Source: Apus apus
Taxonomy: Eukaryota; Chordata; Aves; Apodiformes; Apodidae
Reading direction: 5' to 3'
Assembly (NCBI RefSeq): GCF_020740795.1
Contig: NC_067282.1
Coordinates: forward strand, 53,575,290-53,639,289
DNA length: 64,000 nucleotides
How positions within the stretch are numbered: the first letter of the stretch is position 1; every line of letters begins with the position of its first letter. Below the pieces are notes generated by a model. That model ran no database searches. It saw only the letters and a program-made list of their open reading frames with translations, and was not told where the DNA came from. Of the stretch, positions 12,601-22,600 are shown piece after piece. Both the position numbers and the translations under genes were made by a program.

Positions 12601-14698
12601 TTGTAAATCCTTGTTAGAGATGTTATCACACGTAATGACTAGGAAAAGAAGCTCCAACAACCAAAACAACTAGATTCACCTATGAAGAAAAATAATATTT
12701 TCTTCATTTACCACTCTAATTTCTCTAGCTTACATGTTATTTTACAGTACTTGATTTTTGATTACAGTAATAAGAGATTTGAAGATAATTTTCAACTCAG
12801 TAAAGGCTTATGGGACTACTGTGATATTCTCCAGAAAGTTTTATTAATGCCTGTAATATTTTCTCTCTTGAATTCCTTTTTGAACAAAAGTTGTCATTCA
12901 GAACATAGAACACAGGTAGGATGTGAGAAAATTCATGTGCAGATTGGAAACTATGGTAAGTGACCACTGTAAATTTAAGTTTTACCAACTGAGTAAATTG
13001 CTATTCAGATACAGGTCATGAAGATGCTCAGTGAAAGCAATAAAGGTGAATTGAATGATACAGTAAGATAAAAAGTGACATTTTTTTAATGACTTCCGTG
13101 TCTGATTCAGACAGACTGAAACGATGTGTGTATGCTCAGTGTCCCATGTGCTGGTTTCATTTTTTGACCTGGCTACATACTGTCTTAAAAGAAAATTATA
13201 AAAAGCTAACTTTTTCTATGTATAGTTCTAGTTTTCTACTGTCAAAGATGTGGATGACCTTGCATTTGCTGAATCCTTACTGTCTGAAGGAACTTACTGT
13301 TGGTCATAGACCAAAATATTAACCTGAAGGGTGATTCAGGATAACACAGGAGGTAAAAGGATGCTAATGCTAAGGTAGTGTTGGTTTTGAAGTTTAGACT
13401 GATAAATAAACTTTCTTGGCTTGGGGCTTAGAAGTGCTCAGTATTAACACCGTAGGAGTTTCAGGAGGTGGGGTGGAGAGATCTCTATAAAACCAGGCTG
13501 AAGTAATTAGGAGATTCCAAACTGCAACTCCATGAAACCAATCTACTCATGTATCTCAAGCATTTAATGTATATTTCTGTGTGTACTCTTTTTTTATATG
13601 TTGTGTGTATGTATGTGTCCCTTTATAAACACACAGGCATTTTAAATACGTACATACCTTAAGACTAAGAGGACATCAGAAGCATGACAAAGGCAATAGC
13701 AGCTGCAAAGGGGAGGAGGTGAAAATGCAGGAGACAGAAGGATGTTTTGAACATCCAGATGGAAATGTGTGTACCGAAGTACAGATCTGCGCAGTCTCAC
13801 TTGGCCTGGAAAATACACTGGGAAATTACAGGACAAGTTTAGGGAGAGACAGATACCTTTCTTTTGTTTAATGTACCGATAAAACTGAAAAAAGTCATGC
13901 AGGCATACAAGTCCTTTTCCAGAAATGACATCAAATTTGTGCAGTTTTCAGCACATGAATGTCCTGTATCTATTTTTTAGTATTTTCCAGAGGGTAAAAT
14001 AAGGGGTTTTTTTTAGTGACTGTGTGTTTTCCTGGCGTTAGATCAACCTCCTTCAGGGTCTGGGCTTGCTGTTATGATGACACCATTTGGGCAGGGTCTG
14101 ATTTTTATTTGAAAGGTTTTGTTTGTGTGAAGCTGAGTACCTTGAGTGTACCCAGAGAACTCTGGAAACCTACTGTCTTATAAAGGAAAGGGCAAATGTA
14201 AGAAGAAAAGCCTACAATACTTTGTATATGTAAACTAGTTGAGTGTTTTGAAACAAGTATAGGTTTTAATTTTGAAACACAGATTCTTCCTTCACAAATA
14301 TTTTATCAAAAGTAGCAATAAAGACCAGTGAATTACTATTAGAAGTAAAATTTTGTCTCTAGGAAACCAAGGTCCACTTAGCCCAGGGTAAATTAAATAT
14401 GACCTGTGCCCTTTCAGACATTGCCATGCTCTAGGGACGAGCACAAAGAGCATTTATTCTTTGGAATTTAAAAACATGTCAAGTGGCACTTGGGACATGT
14501 AAGAGGATATTCTCCAAGTCTAAATACTTTCTTACTATTATCTATACAAGGGGTATCCAAATGTCACAGTTTGGAAAACCCTGTTTTGCTGGGCATTTTA
14601 CAAATATCAAACATAAGGGGTCATTGTGATGTCAGTTGAAAACTCCCCTGTGACAAGTGTTCATGCTCAAAATGCTTCCAGGATTGTGATTTCCAATT

Positions 14699-14719
14699 AA
14701 AAAAAAAAAAAAAAAAAAG
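14699..14719 (+). repeat. Poly-A run
   Basis: About 20 consecutive A residues followed by GAAGAAG. There is no recognisable retroposed sequence upstream, so it is listed as a simple repeat only. Confidence 0.85.
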
Positions 14720-15522
14720 AAGAAGTGGTAAAAGGAGGGGTCTTGGGTGCCATTGAGCACATTTCCTGTTTCGTACAAGAACCGTAGAATAAAGATTCAC
14801 ACGTTAAAGCTGGAAAACAACTTGGTTGCCAAATGATGGTGAAACTTTCATGGACCATTTCTGGGAATGCAAGGAACATGTTCCTCACAGCCTACACGGA
14901 GTTTGCCCAATACATTTTGAATAATCTCATCAGGTTCTGTTTTGTGTCTGACCCAAGATTATTTTTTTAGACAGCAAGAGGATGCGAAGTAGTTTTTTTT
15001 ATGGAGAGGATTTTAAGTCCCTAGGAAATTCACACTGGTTTTAGTAAAGCCAAGGTTTGGTATTTTGCAATAAAAGTAGTTGCTGCTGTTAAAATTTCTC
15101 TACTAGACTAGGAAAGTTGTCTTTTGAGACAACACCAGAATAATTTACTGGGGACTTTCCCAGACAGTTATGTAATACTTCAAAATACACCCACAGGGAA
15201 GTTTGCATTTGTGGATATCTGCCTGATAAGCTACCAGGTTCTCAAGCCTTAACTTTTTGCTAAGATGCAGAATGGTTGGACTCCGTACCTTCCAAAACCA
15301 TTCTCTTCTCCCCCAGACAAGTGTTAAAGGTTGCCTGCTACTCAGGTGAGCACGTGGACTGGCACAGCTGGTTCATGCACCATCCTATGCATGTTGGTGC
15401 CTTTGTGAACCTGTGATGGAGAAGAGGTCTCCTTGGTTTTGTCTGAAACAGAAGAACACGCAAGTAAAACATATTGCAAGATACTGAGCAGAGGGCAATG
15501 TTTTTGGCTCGCCTGTTTGTGT

Positions 15523-15585
15523 ATATATATACATGTATGTGTATATGCATATATATGTGTGTATATATATATATGTATATATACA
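15523..15585. repeat. TA/TG dinucleotide microsatellite
   Basis: Alternating purine-pyrimidine repeat, mainly TATATA with GTGTAT and ATGTAT variants. Length polymorphism would be expected. Confidence 0.85.
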
Positions 15586-15974
15586 GAGTGAGTATGTATT
15601 GATTTGATTAATTTAACTGGAGCTAAAAGTTTGTTGAAGAAAATTAAAAGTCTGTATTCAAAGACTCCCATCTCTCACACGTGTGTCTTTGGAGTATATA
15701 TGTAGTTTTCAAGGCACCCAAATTTGAAAGCACTCAGAACTACAACTCCAATGGGGAACTGCATCTGTTTGAGAGTAAGTAAATGGACAGTATTAATTTG
15801 AACTAATAGGAGGTTTTGATACAGAAGTGCAATTAATGTATTTTGTGTGTTCTTCTACAATGAAAACCAAAATGAAATTAGCTTAAACTGGGTAGCCATA
15901 GTAATAAGTAATTTATGTAAATGTGTATACATACTCTTTTATTGGGAGAGTGACATGAGCACACAAACACTGTA

Positions 15975-16030
15975 TCTGTTCATATATATGCACACATATG
16001 CATACATGCATATTTATATATATATGTGCT
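15975..16030. repeat. TA/CA/TG imperfect microsatellite
   Basis: Imperfect alternating repeat (ATATATGCACACATATGCAT, then TATATATATATG). It is about 400 bp from the similar tract at 15523. Confidence 0.75.
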
Positions 16031-18689
16031 TAAAACATACTGGGTTTGGTTTAATTTTTAGTAGGATTACATTCCTCCTATTTCCATATATTAAGGGATG
16101 CTTTGACATAGGAAGTCAACTCTTAATTGAAACTCTAAGAGGTAGGTGCTACCAATATTTTTCAGTCCAAATATAAGACAAGAAATGGATGATGGGAGCA
16201 GAGGAATGGTACTGCCTGATGAATGGGTGCAACTGGGGAGAATCTCAACAATTTGGTAGTTCAGCTGCTGTCACTGATATTTTCCAAAGGAGAGTTTTAA
16301 GAGGAATCAAGAAGTTAGCTGGAGCTACGCATGGTTGTATGGCCCTGTCTCCAAACCTAAGCAGTAGCACTGGAGCCAGCAGGAATATATATACTTGAAA
16401 AGTGGGTGAAAAATTCTGGGATCGTGACTGAACTGAAAAGCAGGACTTGGCCTTTTGACTGGAGATAAGTAAGGAGCATAAATGTCAGCAAAGGAGAGGA
16501 CTTGGGCAAGTTGAGGGAGTTGGAACGGAGCAAAGCCAGAGTTTAGAGAAAAGGAGCAAAACAGAAGACAGACTGCAGAGGACAAAAAGAAAATCCCTGC
16601 TGAGAGGAGATGGACAGGATGTCACATTGCACTTAGTTCAGTTTTTTTTCATTTGAAAGAATTCATAAAGATTCTGTGTGGAAAATGCAAATACACTGTA
16701 TGGTAGCTAATCTACTGAGAATCACCTGTTTTTTCAGGGCTGTCTGGTAGGGGAATCCTTCCATTTTTTCTGGGCTGTTTTGCATGAGATGGTACATGTA
16801 AGCAAGACAGAAAACAGTGTAATCCCAGCAACTCGGCAGTGAAGCAAACCGTGGAGTCACCACAGCATGCGAGAAAGCAGATGTTTCTGGACTTCAAAGC
16901 ACAGCCAGCCCTGCCAGCCTGACTCTTCTCCCAGCACCCCATCCCAACTACAGAGAGACCTGCTCCAGACCTGCTTGCAGGACCCCCATTTCTTCCCATA
17001 CAAGATTCCTGGTAAATCTCTGTGCCATGAGAGCACGTGACCTTCCTGGGGAAACAAGTGTCCTGCATAAAGGAGGTGGATCGAGAGCTTGTGCTTGTCC
17101 CTCAGAGCTTTGCTGGCAGGGAGGAGAGGCATGTGTGCACCTCCAAGCAGCCAACAGTTGCCCACATCACCAGGCCCAAACAATCACACTGGGGCTTACT
17201 ACTTAGTGGCAAGAAGCTTTTATTTTAAGTAGATGTGTGCATTTTTACTTGACAATATTTTACTGGCTTACAAAGATGGATGTAGCGACATGCGGTAGCT
17301 TCAGTTCAGAACCATATGAAGCACAGGCTGAGGATGTGTGTTGTACAGCTCAGGGATGTGTAACTGCAGCCAGGAGCTGCTGTACCCCAACGTGAAGTTT
17401 GGGACTGCTGTTGAGGAAAGAAGGGCAGCACTGTCTGAGCCCCATGTGTTTGCTTCTTTGCCAGCAAGATACAGCTTGTCAAACAAGCAGGTCGTCTGCA
17501 GAGATCCTGTCTAGCAGAGATCCTGTCTACTGTCTGACCTCCGTTCAGTTGCCCTTTTGAGCTAATTGCCCTTTTGAAGAAGTTGAGGAGGAACCTGAAA
17601 TACACTGTGTTGGGAGGATTTTGGCTCACCGAGGGATTTTGAGCTACAAAGGTCACAGCCTGAGTTTGCTAACAAAATCTCATTCTGCACCACGCAGGGA
17701 TATGGTCTGTACGACCATACCAGGCACGGCAGTAGTGTGTGACCACGAAAAGTGTCCTCGCTGCCCTTAGATAAAAATGCAACTTTCCCTTCTCAAAAGA
17801 CAGTGCAGCAACAGGCTGCGGTCCAGGGTGGAGCCAGAAACAGCTGCGGACGATGCAGCAGTAACTCTCTACATAGAAAACCACGGGAGATCCTCATGTG
17901 CTGGTCTGCGCTCGCCGTTCCCTTCTCAGCCGTCCTCCTCAAATGCTCCACATTCCTGCAGTAGACGCGTGGGGGGAGCATCAGCCGCATCTTTTGTTTT
18001 GTTGGTTGTTTTTTTTTCAGATTCGTGGGTGTATTTTTAACCCTGAGTAAAGGTTTCAGCTCCCTCTTTCGTCAGGAACCGGCGTTGCTTCCCCTCTGCC
18101 TGCGGGCATGCCCCCTGCCCGGGCAGCAGCCAGGGGGGCTCCCTAGGCTCCTTTGCCCAGGCTTCTTCTGACGTGTTCTGCCCAAGTTCCTTTCCTCTCT
18201 GTCCCTTGGGTGTCCCCTTGGCTCCAGCTGATTGCCTGCCATCCCCAGGTGGGTATTTCCAAAACTGAAGAGCCCCGACCGCACCAGAGCAGGAGGGGGA
18301 GGCTGGAGCCCTCCTGTGTGCTGCCGTTTTGCAGCACTAACAGGCAACTATTCCCTTAATTCCTTCTCCAAAGGCTCTTACTGGTGGATGAAAGGTGGGA
18401 AGACCTTCATCAGTAAAGTACTTTGGAGAAAAATAGAGCCCAATGAAGAACAAACAAGGCTGTGTTCATACTCCGCCTTTTCCTGAGAAGGCTTTGCCAG
18501 ATTTGCCTTTGCCTCTGCCATAGGCTCCAACCTGTTAGAACATCTCTATGCCTTGGCCTTGAGAAGAAGGGTCAGCCACCACTGCAGACCTGTACCCCAG
18601 TGCTCATGTGGAGGCTTGCTGGGACTGATAGCTACTGTTCTGGCAGCTTCCCCCAAAGGCATATGGGAATCTGAGTTAGAAAGATGGCA

Positions 18690-18985
18690 GAGCCAAGCTT
18701 CTCATAGTACAAGAAAGTGATGTTAGGGGTGACAGTCACCACCTGTGGATCGGGAGATTCAGGCAGGACAGTGGGGAAAATGTTTTTATCCAGAGGGTGC
18801 TGTGGCAGGGGAACCATCACCTCAGTGGGAGGAGCCTCCTTGCCTGGAGTTTCCAAGTCTTGACTAAACACAGCCATGGCCAGCCTGACATTGTGCCAGC
18901 CATGATCCTGCTTGTGAGCAGGCTGTTGGATGAGGTGATGCAGAGAGGTCCATTCCAGCCAACACTTCTTTGATAAATTAACAGA
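18690..18985 (+). mobile_element. Old, diverged CR1 LINE fragment
   Basis: The order of CR1 landmarks is kept: a GGGAGATTCAGGC block, an AGAGGGTGCTGTGGCAGG block, a GGAGTTTCCAAGTCTTGAC block, a CATGGCCAGCCTGACATTGTG block and AGGTCCATTCCAGCC at the end. Many substitutions separate it from younger CR1 copies in this window, so it is an older insertion in sense orientation. Confidence 0.75.
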
Positions 18986-19515
18986 ACTGTACAGCACCTG
19001 TCAGCCTAGTCAGGATCCTTTAGGGTGTTCAGACCATTGATATGTTGCTGCATGTCAGCTCTTCCTTGTCCACTGTAACAAAGCTCTCTTTGGGCCAGCA
19101 CTGAGGTTAGACCTGCCTTGAGGGGGACTCAGATAACTTCCTGAAACAGCCTCCTGGAGTCCCTTTCCCACCTGCATTATTTTAGGCATCCCTCTTAGTC
19201 AGCCTTCAGGATGCTACAGTTATCTGTACCATAAGTAAAACCATCACCATGCAAAAGCTCATTCATACACATTTAAGCAACTAAGGGCTGCACATGATAC
19301 TATTATTAACTTTCTAGCCATGAAGAAATGTTATTACCTTGAAGAATGATTCGTAATAGTCAAAAGTGTTCGCTCATGAAACTTCTTAAGTTTTACTTTT
19401 CAGCAAAATAAAGCTGCCATTTTCCACTCTCCATGTCTCTGTGCATGTCCCTGTCCCTTCCAGCCTCAAACAGAAGGTCAGCCGTCCCACGAGCTGTGAA
19501 ATTTCACGTGTTTTT

Positions 19516-19521
19516 TTAATC
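19516..19521 (-). terminator. Possible polyadenylation signal ATTAAA for the GPCR gene
   Basis: On the - strand the hexamer ATTAAA occurs about 950 bp past the receptor's stop codon. It is the first common polyadenylation variant I noticed there; a canonical AATAAA on this strand is near 17220. Which one is used cannot be told from sequence. Confidence 0.25.
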
Positions 19522-20472
19522 ATAGCCCAGCGACTTCTGAAAAGAGCTAAGGAGTTCCTTGCTCCTCCTGACTTTCTTGTTGCACGGGCCAAACATCAAC
19601 AGGAACCTGATGTGTCGGGGTCCTCCTCTCCCTCTGGCAATAGTCACACATAACCTGCCCTCAGAAAGGCTCTCGCACTTGTCAGGGCACCAGGTTCAAG
19701 CAAAGGTCAGTCAAGGTCACGGAAGGCCACCCTCAATCCTCATGCCCTTCTGCCCTTTCTCCCAGTCCTTTCAAGTTAAGGAAGGGTGGGAAGGTTTCCC
19801 AGGCAAGTGCCCTCAGGATGCGTTTGCAGCCTTTCAGCTGAGCCCCAGCATCCCCTTCCTGGCCGCGGGTCCCGGGGTGACCACAGCATGGTCAGCTGCG
19901 AGGAAGGGCACCCCAGGCAAGGAGCAGCCGCCTGAGCTGCTGCTGCAGCACTCCGGGCAGCTCTGCAAATTCACATTCTCATTCCTCTCACTTGCAGAAG
20001 GGCTTTTCTGTCAGCTCCCACACGCCCAATGCTTGCTTCTCACCCCATGGGTGCAAGATGCTGGGCAGAGGGAGAGCGGAGCTGCCATTTTTCAGGACGG
20101 GGAAAGCTGCAGGCGGCTTTCTGCGCAGAAGGAACACCCTAGCCTTTTCCTGAAATGCCTGGAGTCTGTGTGCTGTGTGCTGGCTGCCCTGAGCCCTCCA
20201 GGGGTGCTGGCCCAGCGCTGCAGGGCAGTGCAGGGGAAGGGGGCAGAGGGGCAGGGACAGCCCTGGTGGTTACCAGCAGCCACCAGCCCCACAGGGGATG
20301 CAGGACAGGCGTGGGAGGGTGACACGGTGCAGTGCTGGGAAACCTCCAGCTGTGTTTGCCAGCTGGAGCAGTTGCATGAGCTGCCTCCTCTAAGGTTGTG
20401 ATTGAAACGGTTCCTGCCATCGGGGATGGTCCACAAGCCAAAGGCCAGAGCAAAAGGGAAGGGGTTGCACCA

Positions 20473-21519
20473 CTAGACAGAGACGGAGCCGGGTGGCTGG
20501 TTGTTGCTGTTGCTCTCAGAGGGGGTCTTCGAGGTAGTGGTCACTGAGCCACTGTTCCTGAAGATGAGGAGCAGCCTCCGCTTGTAGCCCCGGAAGGCAA
20601 AGAAGTAGATGATGGGGTCTATGCAGCAGTTGAGGTTCATGAATGCCACAGTGACTTGAAGGGACATCTTGAAGGCTTGCTGCTCGCGGCAGGATGGCTG
20701 GTAGAGGATCTTCCTAACCATAAACTGAACGATGTTGATGTGGTAGGGGCTGAAGCAGAGCAGGACAGCCAGCAGCACCACCAGGATGATGGTGAAGGCC
20801 CGGCGGTGGTGCCCGTTCTTCACCGTCAGCGGGTTCTCCTTGGCAGTCTGGCAGAGCTTGAGGTTGATCCTCACGTAACACACCAAGATGATGCCCACGG
20901 GTAGGAAGAACCCGAGCACGCAAGCCCCCAGGAGCAGGTAAGGCAGTCTGGGAATCTCCTCGAAGTTGAAGTACTCCATGCACGTCAGCTTGTCCCCCAC
21001 CCTGCGCGTCATGGGCCGCAGCAGCAGCGGCGCCGTCTGCAGGAACACCAAGCACCAGATGAGGGCGCAGACGCCCCTGGCACGGCTCATCTTCCGAATC
21101 CTGCCGGGGTGCCTGGAGCGCACCACCGCGACGTAGCGGTCCACGCTCACGCAGGTCATGAAGTAGATGCCCACATAGGTGTTCATGTAGAAAACGAAGG
21201 CTGTGGCTCGGCAGAACCAGTCCCCAAAGGGCCAGTCGGACTCCAGGATGTAGTAGGCGATCCTGCCTGGCAGCGCCAGGGTGAAGAGGGCGTCAGAGAG
21301 CGCCAGGTTCACCAGGTAGAGGTCGGTGGAGTTGAGTTTCTTCTTCCTGCGCTGGAAGGTGATGCAGAGAGCCAGGATGTTGCCACAGGCACCGAACACC
21401 AGCAGGCCGGTGTAGAAAAGGGAGAACGTGACTTTGGAGGAGAAGTAGTGGTTGTGCACGTTGCAGCTGCTCTGGTTGGTGAGGTTGGCGGGCGGGAAGA
21501 GGGTCTCTGCAGCAGCCAT
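20473..21519 (-). CDS. GPR183-like: GPR183/EBI2-like class A GPCR (complete)
   Basis: A 348-residue seven-helix receptor in one coding exon. Hallmarks: N-glycosylation sites N12 and N15; helices near 31-56, 67-90, 103-133, 148-168, 195-219, 238-266 and 284-308; D76 in helix 2; disulfide pair C103-C180; DRY at 127-129; DPIIY at 301-305. The closest family I recognise is GPR183 (EBI2), the receptor for 7-alpha,25-dihydroxycholesterol that positions B cells, T cells and dendritic cells. Shared blocks include ALPGRIAYY, MEYFNFEE and CFSPYH. The residues reported to hold the oxysterol in human GPR183 have counterparts: R86 (2.60), Y111 (3.33), Y115 (3.37), Y259 (6.51). The N- and C-terminal tails are unlike GPR183, and identity looks like roughly half, so I read it as a paralogue, not the canonical orthologue. 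The start ATG has G at -3 and +4. The serine/threonine-rich C-tail could be phosphorylated for arrestin binding. Confidence 0.9.
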   Translation of the reverse strand: MAAAETLFPPANLTNQSSCNVHNHYFSSKVTFSLFYTGLLVFGACGNILALCITFQRRKKKLNSTDLYLVNLALSDALFTLALPGRIAYYILESDWPFGDWFCRATAFVFYMNTYVGIYFMTCVSVDRYVAVVRSRHPGRIRKMSRARGVCALIWCLVFLQTAPLLLRPMTRRVGDKLTCMEYFNFEEIPRLPYLLLGACVLGFFLPVGIILVCYVRINLKLCQTAKENPLTVKNGHHRRAFTIILVVLLAVLLCFSPYHINIVQFMVRKILYQPSCREQQAFKMSLQVTVAFMNLNCCIDPIIYFFAFRGYKRRLLLIFRNSGSVTTTSKTPSESNSNNQPPGSVSV

Positions 21520-21552
21520 TTCTGTGGTGCCTCCCGAGCTCTTGCCCTCTCC
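21520..21552 (-). other. 5' UTR part of the GPCR coding exon
   Basis: On the - strand a good splice acceptor (GTTCTTATTCCCAG) ends at 21553, leaving about 33 bp of 5' UTR before the start codon. This implies a separate upstream noncoding exon, a structure common among single-coding-exon GPCR genes, including GPR183. Confidence 0.55.
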
Positions 21553-22314
21553 CTGGGAATAAGAACAAACACGAAACTTGCAGTTTATTGATAACGGGAG
21601 CGGCGCCCGCAGAGCCGGTCCTGGTCAAGAAGGGAAAGGTCTGTCCTCTGCTCCCTGCCACCCCCCTGGCAGCAGACAGCTCGACTCATTTGGAAAAATG
21701 CATCTCTTGTGATTTCGGTGGTGAGCTTCTCACCAAAGGCTGTGACTCATTTTCATCTTCTTGTTACCAGCTCCTCTTATATTTTTTAATTTTTTTTAGG
21801 GGTTTTTTTTTTGTTTTTTTTTTTTTTTTTGCAGGTCCAATCAATACCAGAAAAGATGAGGAGCTGAGAGGGGAGATCATCTGTCACACAAACAAGATCC
21901 TAAACTCATCTGGTGACGGCGATGTCATTTATTCATCACCACGGGCAGGATAGGGGGCTTCATTGAGAAAATGCCCAGAAAGTGGTAGGAGTGGGGAGAG
22001 AGGAGGACTTGTGCAGCTGGGGAGGGGGTAAAGGCTGGAGGTGACAAGGAGGAACCTTCGCATCCCTCTGTCTGGGACCAGCGAGGCAAGAAAACCGAAG
22101 AAATTCGAAGAGAGGAAAAATCCCAGCCTTCCCCAAAAACCCCGTGCCCCGTGCCCGCCCGAAGCGGGGAGCACCCCGGCACCGAACCCCCGCTCCCCGC
22201 AAGTCCTCTCGCCCCGCCGGGCAGGGGCCAGCGGGACCCCCCCTCCATCCCTGGGGCTGCAGCAGCTCCTGGGACGCCCCGTCCCGGCCGCCGCCCCCCG
22301 GCCCCGCCGCTCAC
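21553..22314 (-). other. Putative 5'-UTR intron of the GPCR gene
   Basis: The sequence is bounded on the - strand by a strong donor (GTGAGCGGCG at 22314 downward) and the acceptor at 21553, a span of 762 bp. It includes a long T-rich stretch on the + strand (21782-21830), which is A-rich on the gene's strand. The intron is inferred from splice-site quality and CpG-island position only. Confidence 0.5.
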
Positions 22315-22550
22315 CTCACGGCACCGCCGCCGGGCTCCGCTGGACGGGACGGGACGGGACGGGCACCGCGCTGCCCCTCGCCCCGGCAGCGGGAACCCTG
22401 GAGGTGCTCACACGACCGCGCACGAAAGAGAAATCAGGCGCTCCAAGCTGGGAGCGGCAGTGCCGCCTCCTCCTCCTCCTCTTCTTCCTCCGCCTCCTCC
22501 CGCCTGGTGATGTTGGGGGGGGGGGAGCGGTGGCGGAGCCTCCCGGGTCT
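22315..22550 (-). promoter_or_regulatory. CpG-island promoter and putative noncoding exon 1 of the GPCR gene
   Basis: A GC- and CpG-rich block spans about 22140-22600, strongest at 22190-22400. It contains a splice donor at its receptor-proximal edge, so the first exon should lie in it. It also holds a small GGGAC pentamer repeat (22340-22361), CCTCCTCCTC runs and an 11-G run (22515-22525). No TATA box is evident on the - strand. Confidence 0.5.
22424..22433. promoter_or_regulatory. IRF/ISRE-like element
   Basis: GAAAGAGAAA matches the GAAANNGAAA core bound by interferon regulatory factors. It lies about 110 bp upstream of the inferred exon-1 donor of the GPCR gene. A ten-base match can arise by chance; the location in the promoter of an immune-type receptor makes it worth listing. 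Confidence 0.35.
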
Positions 22551-22600
22551 CGGGCTCCCCGGCCGTGTGAGCGCCTCTTGCGATTCGCTTACACTATAAA

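Larger units (their letters stand above)
12601..18680. other. Intergenic DNA between UBAC2 and the GPCR gene
   Basis: No gene is recognisable. The stretch holds A/T-rich unique sequence, an A-run (about 14699-14719), two TA/TG/CA microsatellites (about 15523-15585 and 15975-16030) and many short open frames on both strands without family likeness. The region around 17-18.3 kb is richer in G and C, but I see no exon structure in it that I can defend. Confidence 0.6.

Noticed and set aside
19559-20401. 280-codon open frame on the + strand downstream of the GPCR stop
   Set aside because: Composition looks like chance translation of GC-rich DNA. A short piece (HGPNIN) recalls type II dehydroquinase, but the catalytic motifs that should follow are absent.
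20656-21591. Open frames of 82-160 codons antisense to the GPCR
   Set aside because: Shadows of the receptor's coding sequence in other frames.
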